From contig NZ_CP096276.1 of the NCBI RefSeq assembly GCF_024662235.1, positions 5,270,001 to 5,334,000 on the forward strand: a stretch of DNA of 64,000 nucleotides, read 5' to 3'. Both the position numbers and the translations under genes were made by a program. Within the stretch, counting starts at the first letter, position 1. Every line of letters starts with the position of its first letter. Positions 58,015-64,000 of this stretch are shown here, one piece after another. The notes beneath the pieces are model-generated. The model saw nothing but the letters and a program-made list of their open reading frames with translations. It was not told where the DNA came from and searched no databases. The DNA is from Pimelobacter simplex. GTDB lineage: Bacteria > Actinomycetota > Actinomycetes > Propionibacteriales > Nocardioidaceae.

Positions 58015-60837
58015 GTGAGCTTCGTTCCCGTCACCGGACCAGCGACCCTGCAGGTCAGGGACGGCGAGCCGACGACCATCGAGTTCACGGACGTCGCCGG
58101 AAGCCGCCGGGTCGCGCTGCCCATGGCCGCCGCGCTCCCGGTCCTGAGCCGGAGCCGCAGCCGGAGCCAGGCCCCGGCGGCGGGCGCGGAGCCGGTCCAT
58201 CCCAGCGTCGCGCTGCTCGGCGGAGCGGCGCTCCTGGGACTGCGCCTGGTCGCGGCCGGCAAGATCGCGGCCGGTCCCGCGGCGACCTGGCGCGTCGACG
58301 GACTCGACGAGCGCGACACCGACGCGGTCGAGCGGCTCGCCCACGCCCGCGCGTACGACGGGCTGCCGCCCGCCGACGCCGTCGTCCTGGTCCGCCAAGT
58401 GCTCGACGCGGTGGCCGCCACGCTGCCGCGGGCGGCGCCGGCTCCGCCGCCCGCGCCGGTGGCGCGTACTCCCGAGGACTTCGCCGACCGGGTCCGGCGC
58501 CGGCTCGCCGACCGGGTCCGGTCACACCCGGGCCGCGACGGCGGCGACCCGGTGCTGCCCGAGCTGGTGAGCATCTCGCTGCGGGTCGAGGCCGACGAGG
58601 AGGAGCTGATCGCGGGCGCGGTCCGGATCGTGCTCCAGGTCCACGACGAGCGCGACCCGCTCCACGTCTGCGACGCGGCGCTGCTGTGGACCGGGGGTCC
58701 GGCCGACCACGGGTTCGGGAGCCGGGCGCGGGTCCACGCCAGCATCGCGCTGCGCGCGGCTGCCGACGCCTGGCCGGTGCTCGACCGGCTGCTGGCGCTC
58801 GCGGTCCCCGACCAGCTGGTGCTCGACGGTGCCGACATCGCGAGCCTGCTCGACCACGTCGGGGCGCTGCGCGACGTACGCGTCGACGTGCACTGGCCGC
58901 GGGCGCTCGGCCCCGAGCTGACCACGCGGGCCGTCCTCGACCGGCGGACCGAGGGGGACCAGGACGGCGGCGGACGGGGCGCGGAGCTGCCGCTGCAGGA
59001 GAGCCCGTTCTCGGCGGCGGGACTGTTCTCGTTCTCGTGGCAGGTCGCGCTGCACGGGGAGGCGCTCAGCGAGGCGGAGATGTCCGAGCTGGCCCACGCG
59101 GCGAGCCCGATCATCAAGCTCCGCGGAGCCTGGACGGTGGTCGACCCGACGACGGCCCAGCGCGCCCGCAAGCGCCTCATCCGCAAGGCGACCGGTGCCC
59201 AGGCGCTCGCCGCCGCCCTGACCGGGGTAACCGAGGTACCGGCGACCACCGCCGCCACCACCACGGCGAGCCCCGGTGAGCCCGCCTCGGCCGAGGTGAT
59301 CGTGGGCGCGAGCCTGCTCCGGGTCCGCGAGCAGATCCTGGCCGCGGCGACCCGGGACCCGCTGCCCGAGCCCGCGGGGCTGGCGGCGACCCTGCGCGAC
59401 TACCAGCGCCACGGCCTCACCTGGCTCGCGGACCTCACCGGCCTCGGTCTCGGCGCCTGCCTGGCCGACGACATGGGCCTGGGCAAGACGATCACCCTCA
59501 TCGCGCTCCACCTGCACCGCCGCGCCCAGCCCGCCACCCGCGACGGCGCGACGCTCGTCGTGTGCCCGGCGAGCCTGCTCGGCAATTGGGAGGCCGAGAT
59601 CGAGCGGTTCGCGCCCGGCGTACCGGTCCGGCGCTTCCACGGAGGCGCCCGCGACCTCGACGACGTCCAGGACGGCGGCGGGTTCGTGCTCACCACCTAC
59701 GGCACCCTGCGCCGCGACGTCGCCACCCTGGCCGGCGTCGCCTGGGACCTGGTCGTCGCGGACGAGGCCCAGCACGTCAAGAACTCCCGTACGTCGACCG
59801 CCCGCGCCCTGCGCCAGCTCCCGGACCGGGCCCGGGTCGCGCTCACCGGTACCCCCGTCGAGAACGACCTCACCGAGCTCTGGTCGATCCTCGACTGGTG
59901 CGTGCCGGGCCTGCTCGGCAGCCGCCAGGCGTTCCGCCGGGTGTGGGGCGCACCGATCGAGTCCGGGACCGAGCCGACCAAGGCGCGCCAGTTCGCCGAC
60001 CTGATCGGCCCCTTCCTGTTGCGCCGGCGCAAGTCCGACCCGGGCATCGCGCCCGAGCTGCCCCCCAAGACCGAGACCGACCACCTGCTGGGGCTGACCC
60101 GCGAGCAGGTCGTCCTCTACGAGGCGTTCGTCAAGGACACCATGGAGCGCATCGAGCGCGCCGACGAGGAGACCCGCCGCGGCCTGGTCCTCGCGCTGCT
60201 CACCGGCCTCAAGCAGATCTGCAACCACCCGGCGCAGTTCCTCAAGCAGTCCGGCGCGGTCCGGCTGACCGGTCGCTCCGAGAAGCTCGAGCTCCTCGAC
60301 GAGCTGGTCGCCACCGTCCTCTCCGAGGACGGCGCGGTCCTCGTCTTCACCCAATACGTCGCCATGGCCCGCCTGATCGAGCAGCACCTCACCGCGATCG
60401 GGGTGCCGCACCAGTTCCTCCACGGCGGTACGCCGGTCGGCCGGCGCGAGGAGATGGTGCGCCGGTTCCAGGACGGCGCCGTCCCGGTCTTCCTGCTCTC
60501 GCTCAAGGCCGGCGGCACCGGCCTCAACCTGACCCGCGCCGACCACGTCATCCACGTCGACCGCTGGTGGAACCCGGCCGTCGAGGAGCAGGCGACCGAC
60601 CGGGCCTACCGGATCGGCCAGACCCGCCCGGTCCAGGTGCACCGGATGGTCACCCGCGGCACCATCGAGGAGCGCGTCGCCCAGCTGCTCGACCGCAAGC
60701 GCCAGCTCGCCGACGCCGTCCTGGCCCGCGGCGACGCCGCCCTCACCGAGCTCAGCAACGAGGAGCTGCGCGACCTGGTCACCCTGCGCCGCCAGCAGCG
60801 CGAGGAAGCCGCGGCCGCGGACGAGGCGGTCGACTGA
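58015..60837 (+). CDS. SNF2-family helicase-like ATPase
   Basis: 940 residues from GTG 58015. The N-terminal 430 residues are the bacterial SNF2_N-assoc-type region. The ATPase has LADDMGLGKT (Lys491), DEAQH starting at Asp583, LTGTPVEN (motif III) and the second lobe with LSLKAGGTGLNLT and YRIGQTRPVQVHR (motif VI). Such proteins translocate on double-stranded DNA or remodel protein-DNA complexes. The SWIM-domain gene follows with a 1-nt overlap (TGATG), the standard bacterial pair. Precise role in repair or transcription recycling not established. Confidence 0.93.
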   Translation: MSFVPVTGPATLQVRDGEPTTIEFTDVAGSRRVALPMAAALPVLSRSRSRSQAPAAGAEPVHPSVALLGGAALLGLRLVAAGKIAAGPAATWRVDGLDERDTDAVERLAHARAYDGLPPADAVVLVRQVLDAVAATLPRAAPAPPPAPVARTPEDFADRVRRRLADRVRSHPGRDGGDPVLPELVSISLRVEADEEELIAGAVRIVLQVHDERDPLHVCDAALLWTGGPADHGFGSRARVHASIALRAAADAWPVLDRLLALAVPDQLVLDGADIASLLDHVGALRDVRVDVHWPRALGPELTTRAVLDRRTEGDQDGGGRGAELPLQESPFSAAGLFSFSWQVALHGEALSEAEMSELAHAASPIIKLRGAWTVVDPTTAQRARKRLIRKATGAQALAAALTGVTEVPATTAATTTASPGEPASAEVIVGASLLRVREQILAAATRDPLPEPAGLAATLRDYQRHGLTWLADLTGLGLGACLADDMGLGKTITLIALHLHRRAQPATRDGATLVVCPASLLGNWEAEIERFAPGVPVRRFHGGARDLDDVQDGGGFVLTTYGTLRRDVATLAGVAWDLVVADEAQHVKNSRTSTARALRQLPDRARVALTGTPVENDLTELWSILDWCVPGLLGSRQAFRRVWGAPIESGTEPTKARQFADLIGPFLLRRRKSDPGIAPELPPKTETDHLLGLTREQVVLYEAFVKDTMERIERADEETRRGLVLALLTGLKQICNHPAQFLKQSGAVRLTGRSEKLELLDELVATVLSEDGAVLVFTQYVAMARLIEQHLTAIGVPHQFLHGGTPVGRREEMVRRFQDGAVPVFLLSLKAGGTGLNLTRADHVIHVDRWWNPAVEEQATDRAYRIGQTRPVQVHRMVTRGTIEERVAQLLDRKRQLADAVLARGDAALTELSNEELRDLVTLRRQQREEAAAADEAVD

Positions 60838-61538
60838 TGCGCACCACCTTCGCCCGCCAGACCCAACCCGCGCGCGGTATCCGCTCGTGGTGGGGCAAGG
60901 CGTGGCAGCGGGCGGTCGAGGAGGCCGCCTACTCCGAGGCCGAGCTGCGCCCCGGACGCGCCGCCGCCCGCCGTGGTGACGTGGGCGGCATCAGCGTCGA
61001 CAGCGGCAGCCTGCTGGCCGCCGTACGCGAGGGGGATGACGCGTGGACCGTCGAGGTCGCCGTACCCACCCTCGACGACGAGACCCGCGCCGCCCTGGTC
61101 GAGGTGGTCGCCGCGGAGTCCGGCCGGGTCGCCGAGCTGCTCGCCGGCAACCTCCCGCACGACCTCGTCGAGCACGCCGAGGAGGTCGGCGTCGAGCTGC
61201 TGCCCTACGGCGGCGAGCTGGTCGCCACCTGCACCTGCCCGCACTACCTCGCGCCCTGCGCCCACGCTCTCGCCCTGCTCATCCAGACCGGCTGGCTCCT
61301 CGACGCCGACCCGCTGGTGCTCTTCGCCCTGCGCGGCCTCGACCGCGAAGCGCTGCTCGCCGCCCTCCACGCCCGCACGGTCGCCGACGTCTCCGGCGAC
61401 GCGACCACTGCGACCGGGACCCCGACCACCGCCGACCTCGCGGACGACGTCGAGCTCGTGGTCGAGGCCGCGCTGCGGGCCCAGCGGCTGGTGCCGTTGT
61501 TCGAGGCGGGCGACGAGCTGCCCGAGGGCCTGCTCTAG
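60837..61538 (+). CDS. SWIM zinc-finger protein, SNF2 partner
   Basis: 233 residues from ATG 60837, overlapping the helicase stop by 1 nt. N-terminal RTWW-like start (GIRSWWGKAWQRAVEE). SWIM motif CxC-n-CxH: Cys132, Cys134, Cys141, His143. It probably gives DNA or protein contact to the SNF2 ATPase. The last 4 bp overlap the convergent tetR gene. Confidence 0.9.
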   Translation: MRTTFARQTQPARGIRSWWGKAWQRAVEEAAYSEAELRPGRAAARRGDVGGISVDSGSLLAAVREGDDAWTVEVAVPTLDDETRAALVEVVAAESGRVAELLAGNLPHDLVEHAEEVGVELLPYGGELVATCTCPHYLAPCAHALALLIQTGWLLDADPLVLFALRGLDREALLAALHARTVADVSGDATTATGTPTTADLADDVELVVEAALRAQRLVPLFEAGDELPEGLL

Positions 61539-62119
61539 TCGGCCAACGCGTCCAGGTGCTCCCCCAGCGCCCGTACGACGCCCGCCCGGCGCCCCGCGTC
61601 CTGCATGGCGTGGAGCGCGAGCCCGTCGACCAGTGCGTGCAGCGTCAGCGCCTCGCGGTCGAGGTCGCGCCGCTCAGCGACGAGGCCCGCGGCGCGCAGC
61701 TCGTGGACGCAGCTGAGGCACAGCCCGGCAATGGCGTCGTGGGCGGCATCGGAGAGCTCGGTCAGCTCGGTGTGCCGGGGGCCCTCGGCCATGAGGGCGA
61801 GGTGGACGCGCATCTCGACGGTGCGCTCGTCGTCGAGGGGGAGCAGCTCGTGGAGGGCGCCGTCGACGCGGCGGCGCGGGTCGGGCTCGGTGCCGTGGCG
61901 GGCGACGCGGGCGGCGGCGCGCTCGTGGGCCAGGCTCATCGCGAAGGCCAGGAGCTCGGCCTTGGTCGGGAAGCTGTGCCGCAGCGAGCCGAGCACGAGG
62001 TCGGCCTCGGCGGCCACCGTGCGCAGCGAGACGGCGCCGACGCCCTCGCGCAGCACCAGGCGCCACACGGCCTCGCCGATGCGGGCGCGCCGCGCCTCAT
62101 GATCGATCGTCCGCGGCAC
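61535..62119 (-). CDS. TetR-family repressor
   Basis: 194 residues from GTG 62119, with -10 TAATAT 6 nt upstream (leaderless). HTH about 10-50: AVWRLVLREGVGAVSLRTVA then VLGSLRHSFPTKAELLAF. C-terminal TetR domain with three Cys. Divergent from a membrane-protein gene, and the operator palindrome at 62130-62145 lies over both promoters, so it regulates itself and that gene. Confidence 0.9.
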   Translation of the reverse strand: MPRTIDHEARRARIGEAVWRLVLREGVGAVSLRTVAAEADLVLGSLRHSFPTKAELLAFAMSLAHERAAARVARHGTEPDPRRRVDGALHELLPLDDERTVEMRVHLALMAEGPRHTELTELSDAAHDAIAGLCLSCVHELRAAGLVAERRDLDREALTLHALVDGLALHAMQDAGRRAGVVRALGEHLDALAD

Positions 62120-62125
62120 ACCTGG

Positions 62126-62131
62126 ATATTA
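62126..62131 (-). promoter_or_regulatory. -10 box of tetR, leaderless
   Basis: TAATAT on the minus strand, 6 nt before GTG 62119. Confidence 0.55.
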
Positions 62132-62145
62132 GCACGACTGTGCTA
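62130..62145. promoter_or_regulatory. TetR operator
   Basis: TAGCACGACTGTGCTA, perfect 6-bp arms around GACT. It overlaps the -10 boxes of both divergent genes. Confidence 0.65.
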
Positions 62146-62149
62146 CGGT
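62144..62149 (+). promoter_or_regulatory. -10 box of membrane-protein gene, leaderless
   Basis: TACGGT, 7 nt before GTG 62157. Confidence 0.5.
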
Positions 62150-62156
62150 CCGTCGT

Positions 62157-62741
62157 GTGTTCGTCGCCGCCTTCATCGCCGCCTCCGAGATCGGTCTCTG
62201 GGTGCTGCTCGGGCTCGGGCTCGCGCTGCGGTACCTGTTCCGCCGGCGCCGGGCCAGCACGATCACGCTCGCGCTCATCCCGGTCCTCGACGCGCTGCTC
62301 GTCGGCGCCGTCGCGGTCGACCTGCACCGCGGCGCCGAGGCCGGTACGACGCACGGGATCGCCGGGCTCTACCTCGGCTTCTCCCTCGCCTTCGGTCCCG
62401 CGATCGTGCGCTGGGCCGACGTCCGGTTCGCGCACCGCTTCGCCGGCGGACCGGCGCCGGTCAAGATCGCCAAGCACGGACCCGAGCGGATGGCCTACCT
62501 GTGGCGCGAGTGGTTCCGCGTCGTCCTCGCCGCGGCCATCGCCTCGGTGGTCATGCTCGGGCTGGTCCTGCTCGTCGCCGACGACAGCCAGGACGCCGGT
62601 CTGATCGCGTGGATCCGCCCGCCGTGGACCCTGGTCGGCCTCTGGTTCATCTTCGGGCCGCTCTGGGAGCTGCTGACGCCGCGTCAGCGCACGTCGGACG
62701 CCGCGCCGACGCCGACCGACAGCGAGCGCAGCTCGTCCTGA
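62157..62741 (+). CDS. Membrane protein under TetR control
   Basis: 194 residues from GTG 62157. Five hydrophobic segments: FVAAFIAASEIGLWVLLGLG, ITLALIPVLDALLVGAVAV, GLYLGFSLAFGPAIV, VVLAAAIASVVMLGLVLLV and a last one near FIFGPLWELL. A basic loop follows helix 1 (YLFRRRRAS). No transport signature. TetR control by a neighbour suggests response to a small toxic or lipid-like molecule. The final 58 bp overlap the convergent PaaX gene. Confidence 0.72.
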   Translation: MFVAAFIAASEIGLWVLLGLGLALRYLFRRRRASTITLALIPVLDALLVGAVAVDLHRGAEAGTTHGIAGLYLGFSLAFGPAIVRWADVRFAHRFAGGPAPVKIAKHGPERMAYLWREWFRVVLAAAIASVVMLGLVLLVADDSQDAGLIAWIRPPWTLVGLWFIFGPLWELLTPRQRTSDAAPTPTDSERSSS

Positions 62742-63433
62742 TAGCCGGCGTACGCCGTCCGCATCGCCGTCGCCGGCCAGTCGCCGGGCAGCAGTGCGGC
62801 CGGCAGCAGCGGGTCCGCCGCCAGGTGCCGGACGACGTGCGCCGCGACCGCGAGCCGCAGGGCCGGGTCCGTGGTCGCCGCGAGGCGGGTCAGCAGGGCG
62901 CGTCCCTGGTGCGCCCAGGAGTCGAGGTCCCACAGGCGCGCGGCCAGCGCGGCGGCGTCCTCGTCCGGGCGGACCGCGAAGGTGCTCAGCACCTCCTCGT
63001 CGGCGTACCCCTTCGGGCGGCGCAGGTTGGCCGGCCGGGTCCAGACGCCCTCGCGCAGCTCCGCCAGCCGGTACGACGCCAGCCGGTCCCGCAGCGCCGC
63101 CCGCTCGGCGCCGGTGCGTCCGGCGACCACGACGACCGCCATCTCCCAAGTGCCGTCCCAGCCGGTCTCGGCGTCGAGCACCGCCTCGTCCTGGCGGCGC
63201 TGGCGCGCGGCCAGCCGCTCGCCCAGCACGTAGTCGCCGGCGTCGCGCTGGAGGTCGCCCGCGGCGACGGCGCGGGTCAGCGCGACCCGGCTGGTCGCCG
63301 CCGGGATGCCGAAGTGCTCGCCGGCGCGGACCAGCTCGGCGGCCGACATCCGGTCCGGGTGCGAGCCGAGCAGCATGCTCAGCATCACCGAGCGGGCCGA
63401 CAGCGGCGCGAGCGCTTCCTCCACGTCGGTCAT
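62684..63433 (-). CDS. PaaX-family transcriptional regulator
   Basis: 249 residues from ATG 63433; ATG 63442 is also in frame. The N-terminal winged helix (ARSVMLSMLLG, AELVRAGEHFGIPAATSRVALTR split across two helices) and middle domain (RRQRRQDEAVL, DGTWEMAVVVV, LRDRLASYRLAELREGVWTRPAN) match PaaX, the phenylacetyl-CoA-responsive repressor family. The divergent gene is an AidB-like acyl-CoA dehydrogenase, which fits regulation by an acyl-CoA. The family usually binds a palindrome in the shared promoter; none stands out in the 47-bp gap. Confidence 0.87.
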   Translation of the reverse strand: MTDVEEALAPLSARSVMLSMLLGSHPDRMSAAELVRAGEHFGIPAATSRVALTRAVAAGDLQRDAGDYVLGERLAARQRRQDEAVLDAETGWDGTWEMAVVVVAGRTGAERAALRDRLASYRLAELREGVWTRPANLRRPKGYADEEVLSTFAVRPDEDAAALAARLWDLDSWAHQGRALLTRLAATTDPALRLAVAAHVVRHLAADPLLPAALLPGDWPATAMRTAYAGYQDELRSLSVGVGAASDVR

Positions 63434-63467
63434 GCTACACATCTAGACACGGTTGTGGAGCAAATCG

Positions 63468-63473
63468 TAATAT
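63468..63473 (+). promoter_or_regulatory. -10 box of acyl-CoA dehydrogenase gene, leaderless
   Basis: TAATAT, 7 nt before ATG 63481. Confidence 0.55.
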
Positions 63474-63480
63474 CGATCCC

Positions 63481-64000
63481 ATGACGACGCACGAGGTGTT
63501 CAACCAGGTCCCCCCGCTGGTCGGTCACGACACCGCCGCGGACCCCGCGCTGCTCGAGGGCGTCGAGCGCGAGGGCGCCGGCTGGGCCCTCGACGAGATC
63601 CGCACGGTCGGCCGGCTGGCCGGCACCGCCGAGGCGATCGACCTCGGCCGGCTCGCCGAGCGCGTCCCGCCGCGGCTGCACACCCACGACCGCTACGGGC
63701 GGCGCGTCGACGAGGTGGAGTACGTGCCGGCGTACCACCGGCTGATGGAGACCGCCGTCGGTCACGGCATCCACGCCGCCCCGTGGGCCGACGACCGGCC
63801 CGGTGCCCACGTCGCGCGCGCGGCGAAGTTCTACGCCTGGAACGTCGACGCGGGCCACGGCTGCCCGATCTCGATGACCTACGCCGTCGTCCCGGCGCTG
63901 CGCGCCAACCCCGAGCTCGCGGCCCGCTTCGAGCCGCTGCTGACCAACCGCGAGTACGACTTCGGCCTGCGCGACCCCGCGACCAAGCGCGGTCTCATCG
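63481..64000 (+). CDS. AidB-like acyl-CoA dehydrogenase, cut by window edge
   Basis: The first 173 residues from ATG 63481; the rest lies beyond the window. THEVFNQVPPL, EREGAGWALDEI, GTAEAIDLGRLAE and CPISMTYAVVPAL follow the E. coli AidB N-terminal sequence closely, including the GHGCPISM block and TKRGLI. AidB proteins are flavoproteins of the acyl-CoA dehydrogenase fold linked to alkylation damage; actinobacterial members may be ordinary isovaleryl-CoA-type dehydrogenases. It is divergent from a PaaX-type regulator. Confidence 0.88.
   Translation, partial: MTTHEVFNQVPPLVGHDTAADPALLEGVEREGAGWALDEIRTVGRLAGTAEAIDLGRLAERVPPRLHTHDRYGRRVDEVEYVPAYHRLMETAVGHGIHAAPWADDRPGAHVARAAKFYAWNVDAGHGCPISMTYAVVPALRANPELAARFEPLLTNREYDFGLRDPATKRGLI

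Noticed and set aside
57871..58398. 175-codon minus frame over the 12-bp repeats with an Ala/Gly/Arg repeat tail
   Set aside because: It is antisense to the SNF2 gene start and the repeat tail simply translates the minisatellite.
1..64000. CRISPR arrays, tRNA or rRNA genes, prophage, integrases and att sites
   Set aside because: No spaced direct repeats, cloverleaf genes, phage structural genes or integrase were seen. The only mobile element is the IS21-type insertion.

Overview
The window is very GC-rich, with nearly every third codon position G or C. It uses GTG (and at least two TTG) starts freely, and many promoters look leaderless: a TANNNT box sits 6-8 nt before the start codon. Together with the protein families (SigG- and SigE-type ECF sigma factors, MDMPI/DinB-like protein, AgpS-like oxidase, M13 peptidase, DUF2470, DUF3558-like lipoprotein, thioester-domain adhesin) this points to an actinobacterium, most likely of the Nocardioides group. 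It is a chromosomal segment. I saw no rRNA, tRNA or CRISPR.

Layout. 1-2.6 kb: two tandem secreted FnIII plus endonuclease/exonuclease/phosphatase proteins. 2.8-10.5 kb: DEAD-box RNA helicase, transglycosylase-like lipoprotein, exported propeller protein, flavin disulfide reductase with divergent MerR regulator, SGNH esterase, penicillin-binding lipoprotein. 10.5-10.85 kb: no gene, but a minus-strand promoter and a hairpin ending in T's suggest a small RNA. 10.85-17 kb: succinate-semialdehyde dehydrogenase, two MFS transporters, a TetR regulator with a clear operator, and LtrA. 17.4-20 kb: an unusual secreted protein that carries a thioester adhesin domain at one end and a complete sortase domain at the other. 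20.3-23.6 kb: SigG-like ECF sigma factor with MDMPI-like partner; oxidoreductase and TetR pair.

23.6-30.7 kb is a glycerolipid-type locus: glpD, tetR, agpS-like oxidase and a diacylglycerol-kinase-like gene. The kinase is broken by a complete 2384-bp IS21-family element (istA/istB) with a GCCA target duplication; removing the element and one GCCA restores a 304-codon frame exactly. 30.8-33.5 kb is visibly less GC-rich: SigE-type sigma factor with its membrane partner, a small Tat-signal protein and a Cys-rich putative hydrolase. 33.5-36.8 kb: ribA-marR operon with a MarR-type palindrome, pirin, GH1 beta-glucosidase.

36.8-41.3 kb is a tightly packed minus-strand run: MauE-like redox membrane protein (frameshifted), MauD-like thioredoxin-fold protein, a multi-helix membrane protein (in-frame TGA), an unknown protein, a Tat-exported six-Cys protein and a lipoprotein. 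It looks like an oxidative-folding/export cassette built around the six-Cys protein. 41.5-50.3 kb: coiled-coil membrane protein, quinone oxidoreductase, MerR/DUF4188 pair, three tandem CAP-domain proteins, M13 peptidase, lipoproteins, DUF2470. 50.3-57.9 kb: lipoprotein, regulator with two LuxR helix-turn-helix domains, Trp-rich protein, RecQ helicase with a phosphoribosyltransferase-like tail, and a DapB-fold oxidoreductase under a KstR-like operator. 58-64 kb: SNF2 helicase/SWIM pair, TetR plus membrane protein sharing an operator, PaaX-type regulator, and the start of an AidB-like acyl-CoA dehydrogenase.
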